NCBI RefSeq assembly: GCF_000247695.1
Contig: NW_004624784.1
Location: forward strand, 11,151,472 to 11,215,471
DNA from: Heterocephalus glaber
Lineage: Eukaryota; Chordata; Mammalia; Rodentia; Bathyergidae
Direction of reading: 5' to 3'
Length of the DNA: 64,000 nt
Part shown: in pieces, positions 34,040 to 45,660 of the stretch
How the letters are laid out: every line of letters starts with the position of its first letter
How positions within the stretch are numbered: the stretch's first letter is position 1
Program-made: the position numbers and the translations under genes
Notes under the pieces: model-generated
Told to the model about the DNA's origin: nothing
The model's database searches: none
Seen by the model: only the letters and a program-made list of their open reading frames with translations

Positions 34040-34190
34040 GCCATCCACTTCTATAAGCTGTGTCACATCTGTGACCTCACTAGGCTGTGAGGGTCCATGC
34101 CTACTTGTCTGCTGAATGATCCTTAACCCACACTGCCTAGAACAGTGTGGGCGCTCAACAAAAATGTGCTGGATAAATAAACAAAAACAA
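34040..34190 (+). repeat. L2 LINE 3' end
   Basis: CTAGAACAGTGTGGGCGCTC followed by AACAAAAATGTGCTGGATAA matches the L2 3' terminus 'acagtgcctggcgctcaataaatg'. Confidence 0.75.
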
Positions 34191-35544
34191 ATCAGTGAAT
34201 CCCAACAATGCTTTCCTGAGGTTTCTGCCATCTCTCAGCCCATTTGGAAGATTTTGTTACATAACAGGCTTTCTCCTCTGCTGTCCATCCATGTTAAAAG
34301 ATAGAAAAGAATCTAAAACATAAAGTGTTTAGAGCTGAAGAGAACTTTAGAAATTACCCATAGTTTATTGATAAAAGACTTCTTTCATCCCCACTCCACT
34401 AGATTCCCACCCTTCATTCCCCAACCCTCATGCCTTGGCTCTGCAAAGGAACTCCCTTGAAATGCCCCTCCACTCCCTTTTTCCTAGCTCCACCCTTGGA
34501 CCTACCTGAAAAAATGTAGCACTGTGCTTGCTTTGACCTGCCTGAAGCCCCTTAGCATTGCTGGAGAAAATCAACTTTCTGTGAAACAGTAAACTGAACT
34601 CCAGGGAGACACCCCATTGGTCTCTATGAATGTGGCCGTTGTGACTTGCCTGGTGCACTATTTCTGTTGCCCACTTTAAAATTATTTTCTTGAGGCTGTC
34701 CAATTGGGTGAGTTTTCTGCCCATTTACCTGTTTAGACTTGGTGGAAAGAATCTTAGAGATCAACTGCTCTCCTACATTTCAATGTTTTTAATCTTTGAG
34801 TGGGAGACCTCCCTTTACAAGGAATCTTGCATAAACCCTTATTTATGAAGCCGTGGAGCTACTCCTGCTGAAGAGACGCAGAGGGCAGGGTCACTCCCTT
34901 GGATCCTCTTCCATCTGTGTGACCCATAGCACTTGTTGTGTCTGTGCCTTATGGCTTCTGCAGAGGACTCCAGTGACTCCTAAGGAGTCACTGATTCAGT
35001 CTAAAAACTTGTCCCCGTGACGGAACCCTGAGAAGTGAAATGACTTCTCCAAGATTGCACAATGGGCCCAGGACCCAGCATGTCCAGTCTGGGGCTCTTT
35101 CCACAAGAGTATGGCACCTCTTGCTCTCATGATCATGCTCTTTCACCTCCCTAGTCTGATTCTGACCCTTGGTGAGCTGGGGTGACCACCTTGGCCTCCG
35201 ATGTGGATGCTGGTGACCAGCTTCCTTGCAGACAGCCTGGCCCTCCCAGTGCCCCATGCTCCTGTGCACACAGGCTGCAGAGCCTCCCACCTCTGTCCTG
35301 CCAAGGGACCGAAGCCAAAGCCTCTTACAAAACTGTCTTCCAAGGGCCCCTTGGCTGTCCTGTTTGTAAAACCATTCACAGTCAGCCTTGCCTTTCATTT
35401 CCTTAATCTTAAATTGCATCAAAAAGAGAGAGATTAGAGGTAAAACCTCAATAAAGAGCTGAACAAAAGCTTGCTCCCCCATTGGATTCTCACACCTAGC
35501 TTTTCCTTTTTTCCCCTCCCTCTTGTCTGACAGACTAAGTGTAT
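34191..35544. other. Unassigned noncoding stretch
   Basis: A short MIR-like core may be present at 35030-35070 (GAAGTGAAATGACTTCTCCA). The 164-codon minus ORF at 34988-35482 overlaps ORFs in other frames and shows no domain. Confidence 0.35.
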
Positions 35545-35700
35545 GAACCTCTTTTTTAAAAACTTAGATTAAAACACTATTTAGAAAAGGCCCACAAGTT
35601 CGAAGTCACCTCTGGTTCATACATTAAACATCAAATGTACATTAACTGTGAATTATGGTCATGAAAAGCAAATCCTTTAATGCCGTTTTCTGTGTTCCAC
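35545..35700. other. Candidate conserved noncoding element
   Basis: A repeat-free block with CATACATTAAACATCAAATG, ACATTAACTGTGAATTATGG and CCTTTAATGCCGTTTTC. Conservation is not shown. Confidence 0.25.
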
Positions 35701-36479
35701 TGCTGAGGCTTAGCATTAATGGCCTCTTTGCAACTCTGTGAATGGATGGACTTCTTATTTTCTAGTTTTCACCACCATGTAGGCTTCCCTTTTGGTGCTA
35801 CTGTAAACACACAGCCATTTGAAGATTGCACAGAAGTTTAAACTCAGAAGCAGATCCACCTGGGTGGGATGAGCCATTTATCCCGAATGGGCAGGTGGTA
35901 GCACCTTGCACAGGGCACCATTATAAGCTCTTTTATATTCTCTAGGCTCAGTTGAATTGTTACAGTATTAAGTTCTGAGGAGCTGTAGTTGGTAGAAAAG
36001 TGTCTAACTGTTATCTAGATCAAGCTATTGATCAGAAATCCTGACAACAGAGAAGCAAGGTTGCTTGTGGAAGGTTTCTCCGCCCAAAGGAAAGGCAGGT
36101 TCTATGGCCAGCTACTGGGAAACAGGATGAGTGAGGGCTTTGGTACAAAAATCATGTTCTTGCATTGCTGAAGGATCTGACTTTTTTCTCCTGTACTAAG
36201 ATGAGAGCCAGGTGATAAATATCCAAAATGTTTACTCTTAGAAGGGCTTTTCTCCTTTAAAATTGTAGGACCCTCTCCTTCAGTGGAACAAAGATGCAAA
36301 CTACATACAAAGGCCTCTGCTACACTCTGCTCTAATGCTGGGGAGGCCAAACACCTGCTGGAGTTGTGGACATGCCTTAACAGGCTGTGAGACAAAGTTA
36401 GGAAAGTCAGAATGAATTACATCTCCTCTAACCTGGGTTAAGGGACAATGTTAAATAGAGATAATGGTGGGAAACGATT
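35701..36479. other. Unassigned noncoding stretch
   Basis: An L1-like echo may lie at 35750-35960. Otherwise nothing recognised. Confidence 0.3.
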
Positions 36480-36650
36480 TAAAAAGGGGTTGAACTGCAT
36501 TTCAGTGTTTATGCACCTTTAAAGCTTGCAGTAAATTACACAAGTTATTTAAATGCATCCTTTAATATTTATGCTTTGTTGTTTTAATAAAGACTTCTAT
36601 TTTTAAATAAAAATGCATAATTAAGTGGAACAGAATATTTACTTCTTTGA
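36480..36650. other. AT-rich candidate conserved element
   Basis: Contains TTTATGCACCTTTAAAGCTT, AGTTATTTAAATGCATCC, AATATTTATGCTTTGTTG (TTTGTT forkhead/SOX-like) and AAATGCATAATTAAGTGG. No repeat is recognised. Confidence 0.3.
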
Positions 36651-36774
36651 TGTGCTTAATCATGCCCCTGGGAAGTTTAAGTTGTTCCCATTGTGAAGTC
36701 CAGAACTACCCTCTTCCATGTAGCAGCCTGCACTTAGTAGGTGTTCAGTAGGCATTCAGTGATCAACTATTAGA

Positions 36775-38190
36775 CTATTATGTGCTTGAACTTGTGTTAA
36801 GTTCTGGAGTTAAAATGGAGAGAGCCGGAGGGAGAGAAGGAAGGAGGCAGACAGAAAAAGAAAGGGGAGACTGGTTTCTGTTCTAATGGAGGAGAATAAA
36901 ATAAGGGAGCTGGATATTAGTTACACAAATGAGTGTAGGCTTCAAAGCAAGACCAATGAGGAAAAATGGAAGCCCTGTTTGGTTAGACTGTATACCAGAG
37001 GAACCTATACTGGTTTGAAACATAGGAAAGTCAGGAAGGCTTCCCTGAGACTGTGATCTTGTGCTAGGATCCAAAAATTAAGTAAGAAATTACTGGACAA
37101 AAAGATAGGGCTGGAGTGTTCTAGGCTGAGCAAATAGTACGAGAAAAAACAAGCAGTAGGAGGGAGCATGGTGTATTTTGGGGGACCTAAAAGAAGGAGG
37201 GTGACTATGGTTGTAGCACAGACTGCTGTGGACAGAGGTGCACAGTAGGGCAACAGAAGCATGAGTAGGGGCCGAAATGCAGCCTTGCTCCCTTAGGCAA
37301 GCTGGGACCCATGAGACTGCAGCAATTTAGAGGAAAGGGCATCTTTTTCCTACCCGACTACACAGAAGGGACACTGTTACCAAGTTCCCTCCAAAGTATC
37401 TTAATTGCTAACAGGACACTGGTGAGTGGAGGAGAGAGATAGAGGCAAGGCAGAGAGAGGTAGAGGCCTAGCAGGGTGGAAAGCAGCCAGGGCTAGGTAC
37501 TCAGGACTGGAAGCCCCTGTTCAGGGTCTAGGTCTTTACCCTAAGAGAAATGAGAAACAAATGAAAGGTTTTAATTGTGCAATGAACAGATTTGCATTTT
37601 GAAAAGATCACTTTGACTGCAGTGTGGAAAACTGATTAGAGAGGTTCAGGGTGGAAAGGGATATGGGTTTGCACAAAAAATAGTGAGTTTGGTCATGGAG
37701 TCTTGAGTCTGAAGTGTCTTGCAAGTGTCCTAGTGGAAATGTGGAGTAAGTGGTGAGCTTAGACAAACTTCATGTATAATCCTTGCCTTTCAGTTGTCAT
37801 AACCTCTAGGTTTGGCTCTACGGCATGCGGCTACTTAATCTATGGGTCAACAGGGAAGGAGAAGGAAGTTAACCTCAGGCAGGATAAGGACTGGTGGAGC
37901 CTACCTAAGTGCTAAGGCTGCCTCTCAAGTGCTGGTGCCCTGTGGTCCAAATAAACATCCTTGCAAACTAGAGAAAGCTGACAGATTCAACTCAGCACAG
38001 GAGACTCCAGTGAAGATGATAGTTGCAGCGAGGTTGGTGACAACACATTGCTTCTCCTGGTGAAGGTGGTAGTGCAATTTTGGACATTTCACATGTGGTC
38101 CTAGCCAGGGACAAGAGGACAGTTAGGTATTGAGATGATGTTCAATTTATCTGGAAAAGGGACTGGGCTGGGATGATGAGTTGGAAGATT
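36775..38190 (-). repeat. Long antisense L2 LINE
   Basis: The antisense L2 begins TATTATGTGCTTGAACTTGT and proceeds through AGGAAGGCTTCCCTGAGACT, GAAAGGTTTTAATTGTGCAA, AAAAGATCACTTTGACTGCA and CAATTTTGGACATTTCACAT in consensus order. At over 1.3 kb with small gaps it is among the longest old LINE tracts here. It has no open ORF2. Confidence 0.7.
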
Positions 38191-38839
38191 CTAAAATAAG
38201 TAGGGGTTTAAAGCATGATGATAGTGCAGAAGAGGGTTAGAGAACAAGTCTGGGACTGGATAGAGCCCAGCCATGCCAACTAGGAAAACAAAGAACTCCT
38301 GCTGGGAAAGGTTAATCTCAGTCCTCCTCTCAGAGCTCACAGCCAGGGGCCCACTGGGTACTCAGCTTAAGGAAGCAAGGCGAATTACAGACCCTCCACT
38401 GCTGGTGGGCTTAGGCCCCAAATAAATGACTCCTAAATGAGTTTGATCAAGACAGAATCAGGAAGTGGGTTTGGATCCAGTTTGAAGGCTTCAGTACCAT
38501 AGGTGAGCAAGAATGGAGACGACAGGAGTTTACAGCAGTAAGATATGGGAATTTGTGAATAAAAACCTGTAAATTACAGTAAACGCAGTTTTCTCTCTTC
38601 TTTTGGGTCAAGTATTAGATGCTCTAGTAGCTCCCATCAATTCTGTGTGGAGGAGCAAAGTTGTATGTGTGTACACACATGTATGTAGTATGTGGGTGTG
38701 CGTGCACATGATTTCTCTTTCTTACCAGGCTGGGATAAATTTTTCGGAGGTAAAGAAAAAGTTCAGAGAAGAGAAGGCCAAGAAGTTGAATTTTAAGTAT
38801 TCAGTCCAGCTCCTTATTAGCAACCAGGGTTTAAGCTAA
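38191..38839. other. Unassigned stretch with alternating purine-pyrimidine tract
   Basis: A TG/CA-rich palindromic patch (GTATGTGTGTACACACATGT) lies at about 38663-38682. Otherwise nothing recognised. Confidence 0.4.
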
Positions 38840-39060
38840 GCTTATTACTATTAATAAAAATGCCGAACACTCTTCTAAATATTTTTAATGAATCAATTAA
38901 TTTGATCATCACAATAACCTCACAATACCTCTGGGAGGTCACTTGTTATTAACCACACTTTACAGAAAAGGAAACTGACACACGGCTGAGAGGTTAAATA
39001 ACTTGCACAAGGAAACAAGAGTCAAATTCAGATAGTCTACTCCAGATCCACATACTTAAT
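38840..39060 (-). repeat. MIR SINE fragment
   Basis: CTTTACAGAAAAGGAAACTG, GAGAGGTTAAATAACTTGCA and AAACAAGAGTCAAATTCAGA give a long antisense MIR. Confidence 0.8.
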
Positions 39061-39642
39061 GTCTGCATCATACTGAAAATGATGAGAAAATCTACACGTT
39101 ATCAAGGGCTGATTTATAGACATGATTTAGAAATCCTCTGAATTCTGGATTCTGGAGTTCAGAGGGCTCAACTCCATCTTTGTTTCCCTCTCGGAAATCT
39201 TGCAGGTTTCCTTGAGACAGATAACTAGAGATGGAGGGTGAAACAAAGGTGATTATCCTGATGCCTAAGGAGTGAGTCTCTGAGGCGCTGAGGCCAGCCA
39301 TGCTGGAGAAGGGAGCAGGGCAGATAGTGAGACTTCCCATAAAATCTCAGGCCAGAGCTCAGTAGGTTGTGGGTTCATGGTAGCTTCCAAGTGGAGTCCT
39401 TCACTCTCAACCTTCCTAATACCCAACAAACAGATAAGGTCATGCCAGATATGGTCACAGTATCTGTATTCATTGCTCAGGAGCTAGAAGATGGTGGAGA
39501 TTGCATTCATCTCTTTTAGTAAAATCACTGGATTTGTAGCACTGCCTCTAATCTTTTCAGAAACCTCTCTCCATAGTGGATTACAGAGTAGTAATATTTA
39601 TGAGCTGTTAAGAGTCAAGGTACCAAAAAAAAAGGGAATGAA
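39061..39642. other. Unassigned noncoding stretch
   Basis: Nothing recognised. Confidence 0.35.
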
Positions 39643-39847
39643 TGAACTACTAGTTCTTTTTTTTTGTCCTGAGTACTGAACCCAGGGCCTTTGCATGGAG
39701 CTACATCATCCCTAGCCCTTTTACTTTTTATTTTGAGGCAAGGTTTCACTAAGTTGCTCAGGAGGGACTCAGACTTGCAATTCTCTTGTCTCGGACTCCC
39801 AAGTCTTGGGATTACAGGTGTTGCCACCTTGCCTGTAGTGAACTACT
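39643..39847 (-). mobile_element. Dimeric ID+7SL (B1-dID-like) SINE
   Basis: After a T run, TACTGAACCCAGGGCCTTTG ... TCCCTAGCCC is an antisense ID-like unit. TTTTGAGGCAAGGTTTCACT ... GGGATTACAGGTGTTGCCAC is an antisense 7SL/B1 unit joined directly. TGAACTACT at 39643-39651 and 39839-39847 is the target duplication, so both halves inserted together. Dimers of this order are known from squirrels, dormice and relatives. Confidence 0.85.
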
Positions 39848-40002
39848 TAGCATAATTTAAACTACCAAGCAGTTTACAGGCACATAGGTTAGCTACAGTA
39901 TATGAATTCCTCAGGTCTAACACCCAAGTATGCCTTCTTAGTTCCAACTTGGTTAACTCCAGGTAAGCAAGGTGTTCATTTTTCCCACTGTGCAAGTTCC
40001 TC

Positions 40003-40376
40003 TTGATTATCAACTTGACTGGATTAAAAGACTCCTGGAGTTGTGCCTGGATTGTGAGGGCACCAACCTCATCAGGGGATTAACTCATTGATGAGTTCAT
40101 ACCTTACTGGGCCACTAGGAGTTGGGGCCTAGTTGAAGGAAGTGAGTCATGGAGGCACCCTCCAGATCCCTTCCTCTCTGGCTGTTCCTTGCTTTTTTTT
40201 TTCTAGCTACCATGAGTTGACTAGCTTTCCTTCATCAGGCCCTTCTACCATGAGGTGTCTCCCTCGGAGCCAGCCAACCACAGATGGGAACCTGTGAAAC
40301 TATGAGCCAAAATAAACCTCTCCTCTTTTTAGGTGTCAGGTATTTTATGCCGGCAATGGAAAGCTGACTAATACAC
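40003..40376 (+). mobile_element. MaLR-like LTR
   Basis: The 3' part shows GTGAAACTATGAGCCAAAAT, AAACCTCTCCTCTTTTTAGG, GTATTTTATGCCGGCAATGG and AAAGCTGACTAATACA, the poly(A)-signal and terminal order shared by mammalian MaLR LTRs (MST/ORR1 style). The 5' part begins near CTTGATTATCAACTTGACTG. Confidence 0.75.
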
Positions 40377-40776
40377 CCATCTTGAGTTGAAATCAACTTC
40401 TTTTGGTCACATGTGTGCCCCAGATAAGCTTACTGGGCAGACAGATGGGTATTGCTAGTGTTGCTCAGCTGATGAGAATGTCCTTGTGTTATCAGATGAA
40501 AGGTCTCACGGGAGTTTTTCTAGATCCTTGGTATCCTGAAGAAAGAACTGAGCAGGACACTCAGAAGGAGTGTCTAGCAAGAATAAGATTTATTAAAAGC
40601 AAAAGAAGTGAAAGAATATTCTATAGGGTGGGATTAGGCAAGTGAGACTATCTTACAGCCCCAGTAGGAGCAGGCACTGGATCTCTTACACTTCTGGGAT
40701 TACGGGAGGTGGTGATTGACAGGAGTCACGGTGCAGTGGGCACCCAGTTTTGCCCACCTGTCAAGAGGGGGAGGTT

Positions 40777-41237
40777 ATTTTTAATTTGTTAAGTTTATTG
40801 GTACAATTAAGTATACATTATGATCACATTTGTCATAGGGAATTTGTACCTGTGCATGAGATATCTTGGTTCTTAATTTTTTTCCCATTCCCCTTCCCTC
40901 CCTTCAACCCTTCCACCCCTCCCTATTTACAAGTTTTGTTTCCATTATTTCCCTCTTTTCTCATTTTTTTTCTTTAAGAGGGAGAGTTTTTGACCATACC
41001 ACTTCCTTTCAGAGGAAGTGTCATGGTACCGAAAACCCATGGGAGGGTGAATAAATATGAGAAAAGGAAAAAACGGAAACAAAGTCTTTGTAAGTGGTGG
41101 TGGGGGGGTGTGAAGGGAGGGCAGGGGAATGGGGAAAAATAAGAACCAAGATACATCATGTAAAGCACATGTTCCCAATGATGAATGTCGTCATATTGTA
41201 TACCTAAAATGTACCAATAAACTTAATGAATAAAAAA
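40777..41237. repeat. ~460-bp imperfect palindrome of two L1 3' ends
   Basis: The left arm begins ATTTTTAATTTGTTAAGTTT ATTGGTACA and the right arm ends TGTACCAATAAACTTAATGA ATAAAAAA, its complement. Paired inner blocks include TATCTTGGTTCTTAATTTTT with AAAAATAAGAACCAAGATAC, and CCTTCCCTCCCTTC with GAAGGGAGGGCAGG. The arms meet at ACTTCCT-TTCAG-AGGAAGT (41001-41019), a 5-nt loop. Each arm is an L1 3' UTR with its G-rich purine tract. Arms differ by scattered substitutions and short indels. Confidence 0.88.
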
Positions 41238-41665
41238 GAAACTCTAATGAAAATGAGGTCAGGCATAGGTCAGTGTCATGTACTTTTGGTTTTGGGCATC
41301 CCTAGAGGTCTTTGGGGGGTAGGATGACCTCTCTCTGTTGGTTTCTTGACGTTTTGATACAGCTGTCCTTGCTCTCTCTGGTTTCTAAATTCTCGCCCCA
41401 TAGCTTTCTGTTTATTTGTCCTTACTTTATTTGTCCTCCTACCTCACTTGCACCTCAACCTTGCATTTCCTGAACTCATCTTTTCTTTAGCAAATGAAGA
41501 GCAACATCTCCAAGTCTCATTTCCATCCGAAAAGCTCAGACTGCTTTTCTTTGACTTAGAGCAAACAGGTGTGCAACTGTGATAACCATAAGACTTGGGA
41601 GAGGGATCAATTTCAATGAGGTTGAGGGACTAAATCAGTTATCAGAAGGGCTTTTGTCTATGTGT
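41238..41665. other. Unassigned noncoding stretch
   Basis: Nothing recognised. Confidence 0.35.
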
Positions 41666-41976
41666 ATAGTCACTTTCTTCATCACTGGGACAAAATACCC
41701 TACACCTGCAACTTAAAGGAGGAGAGGTTTATTTTGGCTCACAGTTTGTAGAGGCTTCAGTCCATAGTCAGCCAGCTCTAAGGCAGAACAGCATGGTGGA
41801 TGTATCTCATGGCATTCAGGAAGCAAAGAGCCATGGGAGAAGCTGGAAAGAGAGATAGTGACCTGCCTCTTCCAACAAGACCATACCTCCTAACAGCAAG
41901 CCAGCTATAATGTCCCTATAATCCAATTACCTTCCAAACACTTTGGGGGAGCATTTTAGATCTAAACCATAATATC
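41666..41976 (-). mobile_element. MaLR-like LTR
   Basis: TTCATCACTGGGACAAAATA, GGAGAGGTTTATTTTGGCTC, ACAGTTTGTAGAGGCTTCAG and ACCATACCTCCTAACAG are the antisense 3' end, poly(A)-signal region and body of a rodent MaLR LTR. Confidence 0.75.
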
Positions 41977-42049
41977 ATGCTATATTTCTCTTTATTTTGA
42001 TTTTTTTTCCTCATTAGAATGTTGTGATGAGTGGTACAGTAAAAGCACC

Positions 42050-42520
42050 TGGTATATTAGTCAGTGCTTACTAGAGAAACAGCTTTAATATAAGATATAC
42101 AAATACGTAAGAATTTACAAGATTGGCTTACAATGGCCATCCATAGAGTCAAGATGGAAGAGCGCAAAAGGTCTGTCTGATCACTGAGGATCCAATGGAT
42201 CCAGTTGAAGGCCTGGAGCTCACTGTAATGTTCTGTGTGAGTCCGTATCAAGAGGCCAAAGGGTCTTCAGTGGAAGGCTGGAGTCTATGCTGAAGGAGGA
42301 AGAGTCTGGATTGGAAGCCAGGAGACAATGTCAAAGGGGAAGGTGAAGACTAGAGTTTCTCTGAACAAACAGAAGCAATCCTTTCTTCTTCATTTTCCTT
42401 TTATACCATTCTTGCTACAATCTTCCCTAGGGTGGGTCTTTCACACTCAGAACCATACTGAGCAAATCTAGTTGGACATTTCTTACCCATGTTGACACAA
42501 TCAATTAGATCCACCTTCAT
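42050..42520 (-). mobile_element. LTR related to the solo LTR at 8.1 kb
   Basis: On the minus strand: GTGAAAGACCCACCCTAGGG, GGTATAAAAGGAAAATGAAG, TTGATACGGACTCACACAGA, GAGCTCCAGGCCTTCAACTG and CTGACTAATATACCA. The blocks match 8138-8707 in the same order, including the TATA-like box. The left end TGGTATATTAG and the LTR terminus TG...CA rule agree; no clear target duplication was found. Confidence 0.8.
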
Positions 42521-44159
42521 TTTCCTTACAGAATGCATTTGTCCCTCATCTTTCAAAAAAGAGATGAAGCCTTCTAAGTCTCATACTTGGAAGTTCTCTA
42601 TTGGAGCCAGGGGAAAGAAGTCCAAGGTAGAAAAGATCTGGGTTACCCAGTGAAAATCTTAATTAAGTTGGAAATATCAGGCAGTGATGGGAGCATGGCT
42701 AGTCATCCTCCTTCCAAACTCCATTTCCATTTTATTCTTGTAACTTTTTCTTTTAGATAAATAGATTCAATCAGGATTGCCAGGGATGTGCTGGGATTAG
42801 ATACAATTTAGGATGCAGCTGAAGAGTCTAGTGCTGCCAACTTCATCTCTTTACTCTCAATATAAAAATCAACTGAAATCCCATGAGTTGGGAAGGGATT
42901 CATTTGTCCCTTAAATAAACCAAATACAAAGCACCTTGGGGAACGTGAAGAAAAGAGCTCTGAGAAGATACAGTCGGGTGGGGGGCTATCCCTGTAACAC
43001 CAAAAACATTCCTTCTGAACTTTTCCCTTTATCCCTGTTACATCCAACACTCAGTGGTTCATGTGGGCTCAAGAAAGAAACAAAGAGAATTCCTTTCTCC
43101 CTCTCTTCTAATTCCCTAGAGAAAGTCTTTGTATTCTTAAAGGAACTACTCTAAAATTGAGAAAAAGTTAAAATGGAAATGAAGAAAATTCAAAAATGCA
43201 AAGTACTTGCAGGCTTAAAATACAGGCAACTGTGTACTAGTTAGTGGGCAGAGAAGCCCAGCTTCACTCCATACCCCGTTTTGGGGTCTGCTCTAAGACC
43301 TCCTATTTTGGTTCTCTAGCTGTTACCCTTCCCAGTTCTAGGATGAAGATCTATTCAGGTAAATGTCTAGAAATCTCTTATAGCTCCTAGTAGAAAGGTG
43401 AGATGCCAGCCCATCCCCAGGGAACAGGGCCCCCCCTTAATTTCCTCTAGGACCCTAACTGCGAGGAGCAGATGTGAACAGTCTGAACGTACAGTTAAAG
43501 GGCTCTTTCTTCCTGGGAACCCTCAACAAATTCTGGCAATGCATCCATGGGTCTGTAACACAAAACATAAGTTCGATTTCATACTGCTAGTTCAGTTTAT
43601 TTCAGCGTCTCCTTTTCTGCAGACATCAGGTACATTATGGACAGAGAAATTGAGTTTCAGAAATAGCACCTGTCGGAAAACGGCAGGCACCACCCCCCAC
43701 CCCCAACAGCACCAAATGGTCTTAATTAACTTTGGACACTTCTGTACCTCACACTTTATTTCTGAATGTTATTGAAAGTTGTCAGAACTTGTCTCACTTT
43801 TTTCTTTTATTATTAATGTGTAAATACAATGCCTCAGGAGTGTTACTAAAACACAGAATCTAATCCCAGGAGATTAATTTATGAACGCAGCATAGGGTGA
43901 AGTTGCATCCTGGTGACTGCAAATTGATGTCGGTAAGAGCCACAAGCATCGGCCTCTTCAAACCCACAGGTATCCAGAAGGCTAAAGGGGCTGGAGACAA
44001 GGAAGGAAAAGGGGAGGAGAGAGCTGCACTCGATTTTTGAGACCCCTCCCAGGATATGGAAGCTTGGTTTCCCCAGGTAGGGCAGAGAAGAGTAAGCCCA
44101 TCTTTCTCTCCTGGTGGGGCAGTCCCCTGCAAGTCCTTGTATCCATTAGCCAGGTTCAT
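42521..44159. other. Unassigned noncoding stretch
   Basis: Nothing recognised; a 125-codon plus ORF (43398-43775) lacks any domain. Confidence 0.35.
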
Positions 44160-44300
44160 GAGGATTTATTGAACACCTACGCTATGTCAATCTACGCTCA
44201 GCTCTGTGGGAATCAAAACAAGATAAGCAGTAGTTACTGCCTGTGATGACCTTATCTTCATGGAGGGAGTCAAACATAGGCATTTGAAACTACTAGAGGG
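44160..44300 (-). repeat. L2 LINE 3' end
   Basis: GGATTTATTGAACACCTACG then CTATGTCAATCTACGCTCAG and TTATCTTCATGGAGGGAGTC match antisense L2 3' order. Confidence 0.7.
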
Positions 44301-44488
44301 CAAAGCCAGACTCTAGCAAGTGTGGGATAGTGGGCAGCGGGTTCCAAGCGCACAGTTTTGCACAGTTTTGGTGGAGAGGTGAATCGGTGTGGACTGGAAT
44401 GATCAGGCAGTCCTGGGGTGGTGCAGTTGGCTGGGGTGCGGGGTGTGCACTGATCTCAAGCACAACGTGGTGGAGTTAGAGATGGGAG

Positions 44489-44630
44489 CCCATAGTCTTT
44501 TTTGAGCACCTACTTTTTTTGTTATTGTTTTGTTTTATTTGGTACCGGGGATTGAACTTGGGTCCTTGTGCTTGCGCAGCAGGCGGCGAAACCACTGAGC
44601 TAAATCCCCGGCTCCCATAGTCTTTTTTGA
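44489..44630 (-). mobile_element. Young tRNA/ID-type SINE with perfect 17-bp target duplication
   Basis: The body is the antisense SINE from a T-rich tail and GGTACCGGGGATTGAACTTG to CACTGAGCTAAATCCCCGGC. CCCATAGTCTTTTTTGA occurs exactly at 44489-44505 and 44614-44630. It keeps CpGs (TGCGCAGCAGGCGGCG) that decay in old copies, so it is the youngest-looking SINE here. Confidence 0.95.
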
Positions 44631-44965
44631 AGAGCAAGGGAGCCCTGGCCCGTGGTCATCCATGTGACATCTTTATTTCCTTAGAGGCGCTGAGGTCGGT
44701 GTTGACCGCTCATTGGCTGAGAAGCAATGATCTACACAGTTCTGAGAAACACTTGGCCGCTGTTGTCCACAGGGGGAAGCTAAGAACCCTGACCCAATAT
44801 CCCTATCTCCACCTGCTGGAAGCGCTAAGCCCTGAGGAGGTGACCCCTCCAAATCTGCAGGATGGTTCTCCATAAACACAGAAGAGGCGGCTGCCACGGG
44901 GAGGAGCTGGGGGCAGGGCTACCTGTGGCTTGGGGGTCTTGATGGGTCAGGGAGGGGAGCTGGGC

Positions 44966-44996
44966 CTTCCGTTCTGGGCCTTCCGTTCTGGGACTC
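44966..44996. repeat. 15-bp tandem duplication
   Basis: GGGCCTTCCGTTCTG occurs twice in direct succession. Confidence 0.85.
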
Positions 44997-45612
44997 CCGG
45001 TAGCCTTTCCAGTGACTGAGGCTCATGGGAACACCTGTGTACAGGGCTGGGGCTCTGCTTTTGCCCACTCGGGGAGGTGCTGCTTCCATGTCGCTTTCTC
45101 TGGCCTCCCCTCCCCGTCTGCCCTTCCAGCTTCTGCGCAGCAGCTGCCCCCTCCAGGAGGTTTGGGGTGAGAGGGGCATAGACCCAGAGAGAAGCTGAGG
45201 TCGCCCTGGGCTGGAGGTTCGGTCCTGGAGGGCCCCAGGACGGGCCGGGATGGGAGGGTACCCTCTCCACCCTCCCTGTCCTTCCCTCCTTCCCACGAAG
45301 GCCCCAGAAGTGGTGGCAGCAGCTCTGCTCTGCCAAGTGCTCATTACTGGCGAAGCGGGGTTGGCTGGCCGAGGCGGCAGGAGCGCCCCCATCGGAGGGC
45401 AATCAGTGTCAGGATGACAGGGCCCGGGGACTGGTTGCAGGGCAGGAACAGGCTGGAGCGCAGCCCATTGATTAGGAGCATCGCGGAGGAACAGAGAAGC
45501 GGCTGTCTTCCCTCTCGCTCCAGCTCTCCCTGCTTGTCCTCCGCTGCTCTCCCTCCCTTGCCGAGGTCCGCGGAGACAGCCAGCTCCACACTCCTCCGCG
45601 CCCACACCCGCG

Positions 45613-45660
45613 GCCCCAGCCAGCCGGACCGCGTCCGCCCCAGCCAGCCGGACCGCGTCC
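45613..45660. repeat. Perfect 24-bp tandem duplication
   Basis: Two identical 24-bp units (45613-45636 and 45637-45660), each starting GCCCCAGCCAGCCGGACCGC, lie in the CpG island. Confidence 0.95.

Noticed and set aside
34988..35482. 164-codon minus-strand ORF
   Set aside because: No recognisable domain; overlapping frames of similar length on both strands point to composition rather than coding.
40750..41178. Two ORFs with similar FFPxPxPP-rich peptides on opposite strands, suggesting a paralogous pair
   Set aside because: The similarity is a by-product of the L1 palindrome; both are translations of the antisense G-rich L1 3' UTR.
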